Shown here: one piece after another, positions 52,861 to 63,965 of the stretch
Numbering within the stretch: position 1 is the first letter of the stretch
Layout of the letters: every line of letters begins with the position of its first letter
DNA from: Thysanoteuthis rhombus
Taxonomy: Eukaryota > Mollusca > Cephalopoda > Oegopsida > Thysanoteuthidae
Reading direction: 5' to 3'
NCBI GenBank assembly: GCA_963457665.1
Contig: OY735233.1
Span: 44,900,392-44,964,391 of the forward strand
Length of the DNA stretch: 64,000 nt
The notes under the pieces: model-generated
What the model saw: only the letters and a program-made list of their open reading frames with translations
Databases searched by the model: none
Told to the model about the DNA's origin: nothing
Program-made: the position numbers and the translations under genes

Positions 52861-53979
52861 CTGAGTAGTTAGAGCAAAATGTAACTAAAATCAAGATGAA
52901 AGAAATACTAGAAAAAAATTAACAAAGGTTGATGAAAAAAAGAAAAAAAAAAATTGTTATTTATGATTCAGTTTTTGACGGGAACCATTAATTTCCCATA
53001 AACTATAAAGCTACTTGATTAAAGCGGGTATTTTTTTTTTTACACATCATTAAGAGTTGTTTAACTTTCTATTTCTTCTTGGTTCCTAAAGGAATTGTTG
53101 ATTATGACAGGAGGAGGCCTTTGTGTTGTGAAAGGTTTCTTTTTCTTTTGTAAGAAAAATTCCCCAATGAGTAGGATTAAGGAAATGAGGATTTTTCATT
53201 TTTCACTCACTAAGGCAATAGAAGAAACCAAATCAGAAAAGAGAAACAAAACATTTTATTATTTCAAATAACATAAACCAGGCATTGGCAACCTTTTGGT
53301 CTAGTGGGCCATATGAAATATTTTTCATCTTCAAGTCACATATTCACTTGGGGGGGGGGGGAGAGTCAAATTTATACAAGTAATATTTTCAACTTATTAA
53401 AATTACGACAATCATATAAAGTCTGATTATATATGATAAAATATTACAACAATAGTAATTTAGCAATATAAATTATGAATTTGACTTCCCCCTAAAATTA
53501 AATAAGATTTTATATAAATGTCTAGATAGGCCAGGGGCCACAAAAAAAAAAAAGAGGGCCAATGGTTCCCCCTATTTGTTTAGTAGAAGATATAAAATAA
53601 TCACATGGAAAAAATTCAAGTTTAGAAGAAGGCATCAAAGGACAGAAAGCTTATACATTCATTAATTCAGAGAGAGAGAGATGTCCATCTGTAACACAGG
53701 TTGCATGAAATGTGATTGATAAATTTGTGGCTTAAGGTACAAGGACATGATTTATAGAGTTCCAAATAAAGGCAATCAATAGTTTCTAATTTTGCGACTA
53801 CTTTTTAGTTTCATCTGAATTTTATTAATTGTTTTTCATCACAAAGAACAAAAAAAAACAAACCAAAAAAAACTTAATCTAATAGAAAATGTATCAAATC
53901 CTGAAACTAGCAGATGTACTGCCCATCAATATGAAGGTTCAAAGGTGTTATTTGGACTTTTGTTTTCCAGTTGAGTCTA

Positions 53980-54140
53980 GGTAGCTCAAATGGTAAAGCA
54001 AACCAGGCTAAATGGTGCTTCTCCTGTTGGTGATGAGGGCTTGAATGCCAGTCAAGGCTTATTCTTTACCTTTTCAGTCAATGCTATTTACTCATTGCAG
54101 GAGGGAAATCAGCCTGAGCAAAATGTTGTAATTAGCAATT
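53980..54140 (+). mobile_element. tRNA-derived SINE, diverged
   Basis: Head with TAGGTAGCTCAAATGGTAAA (A box) and GGCTTGAATGCCAG (B-box-like), body CAATGCTATTTACTCATTGC, tail GGGAAATCAGCCTGAGC as in the copy at 34960. Confidence 0.6.
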
Positions 54141-54354
54141 GATAAATTAAGATGAAAGTACAAACTAGTCATCAAATTCCTCAAATGATTTTGGATACAT
54201 CAAATAAGAACAAATGAAAGTCACAATTAGTTCAATTCTATGAATACAATAAACAGAAAATTCGAAGTTCATAAATTATTTCTCTTTCTGTTCCAGAAAT
54301 TTGAAACTTTTTGGGAAAATAAATATTAAAGCAGGGAGGGGAAGGGGGCAGAAA

Positions 54355-54451
54355 AATTTGCCAAGATTGAAAGTGAAGCCAACTCAAAAAATATTTTGAC
54401 TGCCAAAAAACGCTAAATTAGAAAAAAAAGCCTTAAATGCCCAAGAAACAC

Positions 54452-54484
<33 letters not shown>

Positions 54485-54610
54485 CTAAAAGTGGCCAAAA
54501 TATCCAAGTGCTAATTTAGCGATTTTAGCACTGCCAAATTTTCATTCGTCAAAGACATGATTTAACACCCATGCTGAGGAGATCCATGAAGACACAGAGG
54601 CAACACTAAA
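54355..54610. repeat. dispersed repeat, TTGCCAACTC family, with a poly(A) run inside
   Basis: Contains AATTTGCCAAGATTG, CCAACTCAAAAAATATTTTG, an A30 run, GCTAATTTAGCGATTTTAGC and TTAACACCCATGCTGA. One of the best copies for defining the family. Confidence 0.65.
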
Positions 54611-55255
54611 GAAAGATGCTCGTACCTGTAACCCTTCATACAGGTGTAAATGGGTGACTCTACGATGGACATTATAGTTCATTTTCTGATACTTGACTTG
54701 CAAGTTTCTGGAACAGAGAAAATAAGACATTTATGAAGTACTTCAAATTTGCAATGTAGTCATTCAAAGAGTCGAAGAGTCCTTGTGCCTTGGGCCATGA
54801 ACTTATCGATCACACCGTGGATCCTCTGGGTGCGGCTTTTTTTGTCAAGAGAAAAAAAAAATTAAAAAATTTTCTTTCAATTGGATTCAATTTTAATCAT
54901 TTTGATTATTTCACCCTTCAAATGAAAAATCCCAATGTTACCAAAAATCAGGAAAAAAAAAAAAAAAAAAAAAAAAATCTTGCGTGACCCCTGAGGTTGT
55001 CAGCCATGATGCTGACCCCCTCTCTTTGTTAACATCCATTTATGTGAAGTGTTATCCTCTGTTGAACCGATCCATCTGTGTATATGTGTGTGTGTGAGTA
55101 TGTGTGTGCATATGTGCCCAACAAAGGTACTGCAATGAGCCAGAGATCTCCAGAGGAGAGAAAGAAGAATTGAACTTTCAGTTCATTCAGAATAGGAACT
55201 AGCTCCCCTCGATCTTACCCAAAGGATTTAAGAATCGCAATTTATCTGAATCGTT

Positions 55256-55408
55256 TCATGATGGATAAAATTCTTTCCTCATTTTATTCAATTTCAAATT
55301 CTTCTGTGCTAATTTTTCACGTCTTTTAGAGTTATTTCCACCAATTGATGTGAATTCTACGTTGATTTGTCGTCCGCCCAGGTGAGTATGGTGTAAGCGT
55401 AAACCAAT
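55256..55408 (-). CDS. RRM gene terminal exon
   Basis: 51 codons including TGA, phase 0. Acceptor TTTTTTCTTCCAG. It encodes the last helix and strand of the RRM (IGLRLHHTHLGGRQINVEF) and the basic C-terminus ending FYPS. An ATTAAA-type signal occurs on this strand ~360 bp downstream (plus 54889-54894). Confidence 0.85.
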   Translation of the reverse strand: MGLRLHHTHLGGRQINVEFTSIGGNNSKRREKLAQKNLKLNKMRKEFYPS

Positions 55409-58400
55409 CTGGAAGAAAAAAATTTTTTTCAATAATATGAGATGCATCATTATTTCTATTCATGAAAAATCAGAGCTACCTTTATCAAGTGCAATTGTTT
55501 TCCATGCTACAACTAAGATATCAGCAGCAGTGATGTGAACACACAGACACATTAGAGCCTTGTTTTACTATCGTCTTCTGTTTCTGTTTGCTTTAGCACA
55601 ACAGAAATCAAAAGACAAAAAAAGTGATAAAAAATCTCAGAAAGTTATTTCCATATAAACTACTCTTTGTTCTCAGCAAATTTTTATACTAAAAACAGGA
55701 TTTGAGACTGATTTGCTTATCAACAGACAAGACTGTCTGCAACAGGGTCAAACTACACTGGTGCAGCCAGTACACGTGACATATACATGGATAGAAAAAT
55801 GCAAATGTTTCACTCGCTGAGCCAAACCTTTGAAAAAAAAAACAAACAAAAAAAAAACAAAAACAAAACATAACAAAAAAAAAAGTAAAATAACAGTTTC
55901 TCCAACTTATTGAGAGGAGTGCGCGAGCGAAGTTTTGAGTCTCCAATATGAACAGTTAGGGCTCAAGTACAGAAAAAAAAGGACAACAGCAAAGAGAAAA
56001 AAGTAGTAAATTTTGATTAGACCCCCCCCCCAAAAAAAACTAGTCAGTGACTCCTGATAATTCAATCCAGCATCCATTTCTTTCATTCATTAATTGATGA
56101 CATAGGAATAGAATATTTTTTTCCCTTACCCCATCATTCAAATTTTATAACCTAATAAAGAGTCTTGACTGTCGAAGTCTGAACTTGAAGTCATTGTTGT
56201 TAGGTTAAGAAAATAAAGTCGACTTCAATAGCAGGAGCTTGGCAACAATCAAATTTCACAACAATAGAAGGAATCTGTGTGTGTGTGTGCATTGCAATTA
56301 CTTAACCACTGGAAATTGTATGAAGTTGATATTCGCAAGATATGATAGTTTACAAAGCAGAGGATTGTGGAATTTGAAGTTTTTTTGATCAAAATAAATA
56401 CAAAATCAAAGATTGAGACCTTTCAAATTCTATTCCCTCGACTTCTGCTCTTCAGAATTATCTGAATTGACAACTGAACAGAAGTAATCGAAATACTTCA
56501 AAGCCGTGGTTTTTAATAACGGATAATAAATTAATTTACATGATCATTATGACAGGTTGCTCCCCCACACTCTATAAAGCCCGACCCTTTTCAAATGAGC
56601 ACCTCTGCTCAGTATTAACGTCTCCCATTTCATTTCCTTCCGAACAAAACCAAGAATGAATGAGACATATATACCATCTGTATAGTTCGCCTCTCTAACC
56701 AATCTGTATTCTAACAATAATCTGTATTTCTGTTTGAAACCACAACACAAAAGAAAACAGATCATCATGGCAAAATTTTAAAATGCTCCAACTAAGAGAA
56801 TAAAACAATTCCCAGTGTATTTTGAAACTTAATAATAGAGCAGGGTCTGAATTTGTGCTCACTACAATAATCTATAAGAATGGTTTTGAAACTGGGGTCC
56901 TCTGTCAAATAAACGTCGGGAATCCATAGCAGTGATCCCTCTGAACCTGACATTGTGGATCTTATGGCAGAGAAACAACATTATCGATCACACAGCTATC
57001 AAAAGACAATTATCGTGCAGACCAATACCATATATCAACATTCAAATAAATGAAATCCTTTCTAAATAAATGTGATTTTTACTGGTCAAAAATTGCCTTT
57101 TCTTGTGGTTCATCAACAGGGTTAAAAACTAAATGCTAAAAATAGGGGTCTGCCAGAATATTTCCATTAAAGAAGGGCTTGAGTTTTGAAAGTCTTGAAA
57201 ACATTCAACAATAATAAATTAATTTGATTTTTCAGTGGTAATAATTCTGGGGATAATTAATGTTCATCATAAGATTAGTTTCCCTGGATTTATCTGTTTG
57301 CAAATTAATTATGATATATATTGTACAAATAGAAAATGACTGGACGTTGAGTTTAATGACCTTTCAGTGAGAAAATATTGAGTGGAAAGAAAAGAATGTT
57401 TACCTTGTGACTAATTCTGTCTTTGAATTCAACATAAGCAAAACCTCGGCCTCTTTCTGTGCCTCTCTCTTTTGGAATTCGGATTTTTTCGACTCCTCCT
57501 GGAAAAAAAAGAAAAAAACAATTCTTTATTTTGAGTTGTGTATCTTTCAAATATCATATCTAGAATATCCCTTATCATTCGAGTGGAACAAACTGATAAA
57601 TAGCATGAAGTTAGTGTGTGCGTGAATATCAGGGTGTTAGTCAGGAATTTGATTTCCCCACTGTTTTTATAGGATTCGGAAGTTCTCACCGAGGTCCGAA
57701 TTTTTGTATTTGTACTTGTTTTGAATTTAAAAAAGAAGAAAAAAAAAAAAAGAAAAAAAAGAAAAACCTGAAATTGGCCAAAAAGATACTAAAAATGGTC
57801 AAAAGTATGTTCAGATTAATTGGGAAATAGGAATTAGGTTTCTACTAGGAACTACCCATCAAATGCTGTCTAATACTCTGTATAAATATAAAAATAAACA
57901 TTACCTGTTTTTCTGAAATGTTCTTCAAGTTGTTCCTTCGTAACTCCATAAGGCAAATTACCAACAAAAACGACGTAAGCTTTCTTCACAGGTTTGTTGT
58001 TATTTTTTGAAGTCGGACTGTTCACAGACACAATACTGCTTTTGTGACTCTTTTTTGTGGGTGTCGTTGGAGTGTTATTTGGTGTGGGTATAACTGGAGT
58101 GTTATTTTGTTTGGGTGTGGCTGGAGTGTTATTTTGTCTGGGTGTGGCTGGAGTGTTATTTTGTTTGGGTGTTGATGCGTTTATGTTTGTGTGGAACTTG
58201 GTTCCTGTTTGTTTCTTGTGGGGAAAGACAGTCTTGATTGATCGTGGAGAAGTACGTTTGGTGTTGCTAGTTAGGGAAGACCAGAATCCATCAGTACTGG
58301 GCTGAGGTTCGGAGGATCGTGTGAATCGTCGACCTGAAGAAGAAGAAGAAGAAAAAAAAAAATTTGAGTTATGAAATCTTTTTGAAAAATTAGTATTTTG

Positions 58401-61204
58401 TAGAAACTGAGAGACTGGTATTTTGGTAGCTCCCTCAAAGTCTATTCATCCAAATGGCTGATATTTCAGTCGGAGAATTTCAATCTGACTCACTTTGTCT
58501 TTCAGCTTCTAACTGTATTAATTTTCAACAAAATTTGATGAAATGGCAAATAATTTACTGACCCTGATTGAAGCTCGGTTAAGAGTTTGGGAAATGAAAC
58601 AGGTTGGGGATTCCCTGCCTCAAATATTGGCCGCTCGGGTATACAAATATACCAAGCCTTTACAAACTAATTTGTTTCCAATGATAGTTCGTAAAATGAA
58701 GTATAATTATTCGAAGAAAAAAAAAAATAATGATGAAACAATATTCAAGTAATTATCTTTATGAAAAGGAATTAAGTACATTAAGGGTGGAGACACACAC
58801 ACAAAAAAACTTACAAATTCATCCTCTGTTGACAGACATTTACATACAAACTTGTTATAGTGCTATTCACTTGTTAAAATTTTTTTTTATTGTGTCTGCA
58901 TTGAAAAGAAAGAAAAAAAAAATTTCAATAAAGTCTGAAATTTTATTTGAGTGTTTGTAAAGCCAGGTGGATGGGGGGGTCATAAAATTTGGCATAAATT
59001 GAAATTGTGCATTGAACCCCCCTCAAAACATATTCAGGGAGGGAATTTCAGAAAAAAAAAAAGAAGGTTTTTCTACGCATAATAAGGAATAGATATTTAA
59101 ATTTTCAACCCTATGGCTGCTATTGGTGCTACCTGTAAGCTTGATACATATACAATCAGCCCCATATAAAGACCGAAGAAATTCAAGCTGAAAAACCCCG
59201 GTGTGTATTATCCATGGAAACATAATTGTCATATATATTAGTAGATACAGAATGATACATTTTCAATTGGAAATTATTCATGGTGAAAAATTTTGATAAA
59301 AGAAAAGAAAGAAAAAAAAAAAAAAAATCAAAACAAGATCTATTTCTATGGATTTACTTATGACTGTTGAAAAATTGGCACTTAAGTTGGACAAAAGCTG
59401 CATGTCTATTGTTTTACGTCTTTGTAGTCAACACCTAAATTCAATTTACGGCAAAGAAGGGCAGATAACTCTTTTTTTGTCTTTCTACAAATAAACTACA
59501 CTGTTACTGAAGTGCTTGCTTGTTTTCTCGTTTTGCATTGCTCAGTTCTTTTCTGCTAATTTTCTGTGTTTGTTGTCGATCTTATATCAATCTATAATAT
59601 TGGATGCACACAACAGGTTATGGGCTCAGGATACCCAGTGGAAACTGTTTACTCTTTGATGGAGATGAAGAGAAATTTGAACTTTGAGAAATCAATTTGT
59701 TGTGTGTATGTATGCAAGGACTTTTTTGTAGTTGAAAGTACCAAGAAGAAAAGAATGAACAAGTTTTTTTCTTCATAAGAAATGATAAAAGTTTGTTACT
59801 AATAATAATATGAGACACCAACCACTATTCACAATACGTCAACAAGAAGACAATCAGAGAGCGCATGCCTTTGATTACACTTGTCACTAAAGACTGAACA
59901 ATCAATTTATAGATCCCAGACTTTGCCTTGACTCAAGTTTGTAATAAACATTATTATGACAAGTTTTCCTGTCTCTTCAAAAATGACAGCATATATAAAT
60001 CATAAGTATATAGACATTGCACTTTATATTTGTGGATAATTCAGATTTGCATTGCTTGGAGAATAACGCTCTGCTGACAACAAAATAGATCTTATTTTTT
60101 TTTTATGTGATCATTAGTTTTTCTATTCTTTAAATTTAGCTTTTTTTATTACTTCATCAGAACATGAATAAAATTCTTATTTCATGTTAGTTGCATCCCT
60201 TACAGTGACAGAAGACATCTGCATTGTTAATTATTATATGTGTAGTATTAATTACATCATTGTTGTTATTGCACAACACTGATAGGACAATTTTTGTGCT
60301 TTCCGAATGTGATAACAGTTGTGATGTCATCATATGTTACAACTGTTATTACATTCGAAAAGCCAAAAAATTGTCCTATCATGTGATGTTAACAAAATCA
60401 AAATATTTCCTGAATCTGCCCCAAAATTGAATCAATTGTTCTTTGGCCCATAGACCACCCTCGTACAAAATGTCATTGAAATTAATTGAGAAGTTTTGGA
60501 GATATTGTGTGGCAAGGGTAAATAGATATATCGCTGCCCTATTTAGTTGACAAAGGTGGTAATCAGTCAGTCATTAAAGATTTAAAGACATTTGATTCAG
60601 AATCATTTCTGCAGATTGGCTGACAATATTCAGCCACTTCTCATACTTCCTGCTCGCAGTTGCCCGATTGGGATACAAGGGGAGATAACCTAACACAGGC
60701 ATTGGAATAGTTACAGACATGGAAATCGAGCAAGTTTGGATAGCAGATGTTCAATACCAGTGTCTTGATAATAATGGACACAGCTTCAAACATGGGTGAA
60801 AGCAGAAGATAGTGCCAAGTGTTGCCAACTCAAATATTTTGGGGCCAGTTTGATAGCTAAAAAGATGCTAAAAACAGTCCAAAATGGCTAAAATGTTCAA
60901 GTACTCCAGCGCCAATTTTACGATTTTCTCACGGCCAGAACAAAATTTGTTAAGGACTGAATTCTGTCTGAAGATGGAGATTTAACACCTGTGTTCAAAG
61001 AAATTCAAAGACTATTGCATGTAATATAACTAGTGAAATAGAACAATAACATAATGACAGCATTCCAATGCCTGTGTTGGGTGAATAAAGTTTGGATTAT
61101 CACCCCTTCTAAGCCAAATCTACTTCAAAGAACAAAGACAAAAAACACTTACCATTCTTGTTTTCATTTTTCCATTTATTTGATCTGATTTTTGTCTTTC
61201 TGTC
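55256..61204 (-). CDS. single-RRM protein, Nop6-like, 3' part of gene (4 exons)
   Basis: Exons on the minus strand 61204-61153, 58333-57905, 57498-57404 and 55408-55256 join in one frame to 242 residues plus TGA. N-terminal part: basic (DRKTKIRSNKWKNENKNG), then a low-complexity Ser/Thr/Pro/Asn region with four 9-residue repeats (TPKQNNTPA type). The RRM follows: RNP2 is VFVGNL (in KKAYVVFVGNLPYGVTKEQL) and RNP1 is GRGFAYVEF; it ends LRLHHTHLGGRQINVEF, followed by a Lys/Arg-rich C-terminus (SKRREKLAQKNLKLNKMRKE). The LHHT-LGGR-INVE wording plus the basic tail is characteristic of the Nop6-like RRM group involved in small-subunit ribosome biogenesis in fungi; the role in animals is inferred. 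The initiator ATG is not identified; more 5' exons are expected upstream, possibly outside the window. All introns are GT-AG. Confidence 0.82.
55409..57403. other. RRM-gene intron
   Basis: Adjacent exons join in phase 0 without a further exon. The content is AT-rich with poly-purine runs, one repeat fragment and no recognised gene. Confidence 0.65.
56533..56600. repeat. dispersed repeat fragment (partner at 14800-14880)
   Basis: Shares ATTATGACAGG, CCCCCACACT and following blocks with 14800-14880; lies in an intron of the RRM gene. Confidence 0.5.
57404..57498 (-). CDS. RRM gene exon with RNP1
   Basis: 95 nt, entering in phase 1 and leaving in phase 0. Acceptor TTTTTTTTCCAG, donor AAG|GTAAAC. 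It encodes GGVEKIRIPKERGTERGRGF then AYVEFKDRISHK, which carries the RNP1 octamer of the RRM with its aromatic RNA-contact positions. Confidence 0.88.
57905..58333 (-). CDS. RRM gene exon with Thr/Pro/Asn repeats and RNP2
   Basis: 429 nt. Acceptor CTTCTTCTTCTTCAG, donor ACAG|GTAATG. It starts RRFTRSSEPQPSTDGFWSSL, continues basic and Ser-rich, then has the 27-bp coding repeats, a TKKSHKSSIVSV stretch and the first half of the RRM. The plus-strand open frame of Gly/Val/Leu repeats over 58057-58305 is its shadow. Confidence 0.85.
58060..58176 (-). repeat. 27-bp coding minisatellite, four units
   Basis: GGAGTG landmarks on the plus strand recur at 58069, 58096, 58123 and 58150, exactly 27 bp apart. 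Each unit encodes nine residues of TP(K/R)QNNTPA type, so gain or loss of units keeps the frame. It lies in a disordered linker before the RRM. Confidence 0.9.
59850..60540. repeat. dispersed repeat (partner at 11105-11760)
   Basis: Starts CAATCAGAGAGCGCATGCCT and near its end has GTCATTGAAATTAATTGAGA followed by GATATTGTGTGGC, parallel to the blocks at 11105 and 11540-11590. It includes a 60290-60370 inverted stretch (AGGACAATTTTTGTGCTTTC and GAAAAGCC..AATTGTCCT). Family unknown. Confidence 0.5.
60665..61125. mobile_element. MITE with GGGAGATAA ends, containing a nested repeat
   Basis: Left arm AAGGGGAGATAACC, TAACACAGGCATTGGAATAG; right arm in reverse complement AAGGGGTGATAATCC, CCCAACACAGGCATTGGAAT. 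Between them lies a member of the TTGCCAACTC family (60820-61010), so one element inserted into the other. Related to the MITE at 13440. Confidence 0.7.
61153..61204 (-). CDS. RRM gene, most upstream exon recognised
   Basis: 52 nt, entering in phase 0 and leaving in phase 1. Acceptor TTCCCCTTTTTTCAG, donor AATG|GTAAGT. It encodes DRKTKIRSNKWKNENKNG, highly basic, as expected for the N-terminal part of nucleolar RRM proteins. The frame joins exactly to the exon at 58333. Confidence 0.7.
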
Positions 61205-61309
61205 CTGAAAAAGGGGAAGAAAAAGGTAACAGCTACGATGGAAGGCAATACTGAAAAGCCATGAATGAAAAAAATGGGCAATCTTTTGATTGAAGCAGTT
61301 CCTTAAATG

Positions 61310-61500
61310 ACCATTTTGTATTGGCTATTTTGAAAGGCTAAAACATGGCTAGATTTATCAAAATGTGACTGAAATCGGGTAGATTCCATTTCAAAGTAAA
61401 AGTACATGCTCTAAAAACTCGTACAAAGGCTCCAAAAAGTATAAATATACAATGTATTGATATATTAACATTCATGAATAACATCATCTTTAATCTGAAG
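61310..61500 (+). repeat. dispersed repeat, inverted partner at 63780-63965
   Basis: Shares with the minus strand of 63780-63965: GACTGAAATCGGGTAGATTC-like sequence, CTCTAAAAACTCGTACAAAG, GGCTCCAAAAAGTATAAATA and TATTAACATTCATGAATAAC. Each copy is followed within 100 bp by a TA run. Confidence 0.75.
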
Positions 61501-61556
61501 ATCTAAACATCAAATAACATTACTCACAATCAAAACATACAGCTCGTCTTTAATAC

Positions 61557-61559
<3 letters not shown>

Positions 61560-61591
<32 letters not shown>
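61560..61591. repeat. (TA)n microsatellite
   Basis: About 15 TA dinucleotides downstream of the repeat at 61310-61500. Confidence 0.95.
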
Positions 61592-61594
<3 letters not shown>

Positions 61595-63736
61595 TAGCAT
61601 AATCATTATTGCCAGAATAATGAAAATGAAACCTTTATTCAAGATAGTGTTATTAAACCTACCATCCATCCATCGATCATTACACAACTAGTTCTGAACA
61701 AAAACAAAGTCATTTGAAAGATTGAAATGAAACCTTCAAGTTGTATATAACATTTTTAGCTATATAGTTATCTGGAAATGGAATCTAGCCATTTTTAGTG
61801 ATTGAAATGGTCATTCAAGAAATCCAAGTAAATGCACTAATCCAAAAACTGCCCCAGAACCAGTTTCATCTTACACAATATTCCATTCCTTAATCCTAAT
61901 TTCTACAGAGAACCAAGTATTTACAGTAATACCTTTCATCTGTAGGACAACTAAATGGACATCTGAGACCACTGAGAGTAAAAAAAAAAGCATTCCATCT
62001 CTCAAAAAATAACCCAACTCCCAAAAGAGTATGGAGACCGGTGATGAAGTTCAAGTTTCTACTGCATGTGTCAAGTGTGGTAGAGATCCAACAAGTTTTT
62101 ATGTCCAGATTCTTGGATTATACTATTCAAGTGAAGTGTGGATGATACTGAATCCTAAATACACACCTATGATAAGTTCAATATATAATTAAGCACAATT
62201 AACAATAACCAATGAAATAATTACAACAATATACTGCAATAAAAGTTATATGAACGTGGTCACTCATTTCCCCTCTCTTTTTATTGTACTGTAGTCACCC
62301 TTTTATAAATGTAGGTTTTACTGCATAAATGTTTCAAAGTGGAAGTTAGAGTTAATTATTTGGATAAGACTTAATTTTGTGATATATTTTGTTTTACTTC
62401 ATTGAGAAATCATTTTTCCAGAACATAAAAATTTATATGAACATGATTCGAGGTGAAAAATTTCAGAAAAAATTCACAATGGAAGTACTTCAGAGCCATA
62501 TTTCTCTATGATGAACAGAAAGTAAGGGTCCAGTTCAGCATTATAGTTACATCATAAAGAGACCCCTCCCCATCCTAAAACATATTTTTTGTACAAACCT
62601 GACTTTTCCAAAAAGTCTTACTGATTGAAAGCACAAAGAATTAAAAGAAAAAATCCCCATAACTAATAATTTTTTGAGGTGCTAACATCTACAGCAGAAA
62701 TGGCAATCATTGAGTGATATGCCGAAATGTGAGTGATGTCCCTTGCTCAGTATTGCCAGTTAAAAAAACTAGATAGTTTAGCTCCATCTAAATGCCAGAA
62801 ATGATTTTAATAGAATATTTTTATTCAATTTATAGTTATAAATCAAGTAATGTTTCGATAGAATGAATGTTGAAGATTAGAGTCACATTCAATTTATTGA
62901 TATTATGTAATATATTTCCTAGATTTTAAATACATATCTGGAGAATCTAGATGTTTCTAGGTGTGATTCTTTTTTGACTCAATTTTACAAGTAAACTCGA
63001 AAATGAAATTGGCATCAGTGTGGCCTAGCTAGATCTTTACACAAGAAAAGAACAAGAGAAACTATGGTTGGAGAAACGCAAGAGTAATCGGATAAGATAA
63101 TTCATTTCAAATCACCAGAGCTCCTCAAATGGCAGAGGTAGGCTATACATTCTTCTCTCTTTGCTTGTCGGTGAGTGTGTGTGTCTCTGTGAGCACCTAA
63201 TCACATTTACGCAGCTACAACCTGAAAAATTGGCACTAGGTAGCGTCAAACTTGAGGGGGGAGCTCTATGGTCATTTTGGGACCAACAATCCCAAAATCT
63301 TCTGCTGGTATTTTTTTTAGGATAATTTTAGATAAAAATTTTTTTCAGATAACTTTCTAGATACTTACATTTGGTATACGTACGGATTACGGTGATTCAT
63401 TTATGCAAGGAACGGATACTTTAAGATCAATTTTTAGGACAGATAAATCAATCATAAAAATAGCAAAAAAAATCTTTTAAAATGAGACAAATAGATTAGG
63501 AGAAAAAATAAACCAAATGGATAAAAGATATTTTCAAGAAAGTCCAGTTAAGTCACCTTTGACGACTAACACAGATTCTTGGATTTCTTAAACGGACATT
63601 TTTAATAGCTGAAAGTGGCTAGATTTAAGAGAAGGGAGATAATTAGTAAGCTGGACAAAATGATTGGAAAAACGGTATAATCAACAATGGTTCTATTTCA
63701 TTATTTTGTTAATAACTGAAACTGATTAATACGTTG

Positions 63737-63767
<31 letters not shown>
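63737..63767. repeat. (TA)n microsatellite
   Basis: About 15 TA dinucleotides next to the inverted repeat copy at 63780-63965. Confidence 0.95.
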
Positions 63768-63769
<2 letters not shown>

Positions 63770-63779
63770 AACGGTACAT

Positions 63780-63965
63780 TGAGAATGACGTTTAGATCGA
63801 GAATAACGTTATTTATGAACGTTAATATCTCATCAATACGTTGTGTATTTATACTTTTTGGAGCCTTTGTAGGTGTTTTTGGAGTACATACTGTAACCTG
63901 GAAATACCTAATTTCAGCCATTCTCTTTTTAAAATATAGCCACTCTTGGCCATTCAAGAAATCGC
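63780..63965 (-). repeat. dispersed repeat, inverted partner of 61310-61500
   Basis: Reverse complement matches 61310-61500 over most of its length, with ATGGCTGAAATTAGGTATTT, ACAAAGGCTCCAAAAAGTAT and GATATTAACGTTCATAAATA. The partner lies 2.3 kb away. Confidence 0.75.

Larger units (their letters stand above)
49362..55255. other. intergenic DNA or 3'UTR, then repeats
   Basis: The first kilobase may be 3'UTR of the secreted-protein gene. Beyond that are a possible small exon (50360-50453), microsatellites, two members of the TTGCCAACTC repeat family, a SINE at 53980 and homopolymer runs. The last few hundred bases are probably 3'UTR of the minus-strand RRM gene. No other gene was recognised. 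Confidence 0.5.
58334..61152. other. RRM-gene intron with repeats
   Basis: Exons on each side join in frame across it. Contains part of the GCGCAT repeat (59850-60540) and a MITE with a nested repeat (60665-61125). Open frames in the interval have no family features. Confidence 0.6.

Noticed and set aside
58057-58305. Gly/Val/Leu-repeat plus-strand frame
   Set aside because: It is the shadow of the 27-bp coding repeats of the minus-strand RRM exon, which has splice sites and a conserved domain.
58543-58752. 69-codon plus-strand ATG frame
   Set aside because: No splice context, no homology recognised, ends in a poly-Lys run and lies inside the RRM-gene intron.
63709-63957. Possible upstream exon of the RRM gene
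   Set aside because: The frame lies over a dispersed repeat with an inverted copy at 61310-61500 and ends in TA microsatellite sequence.
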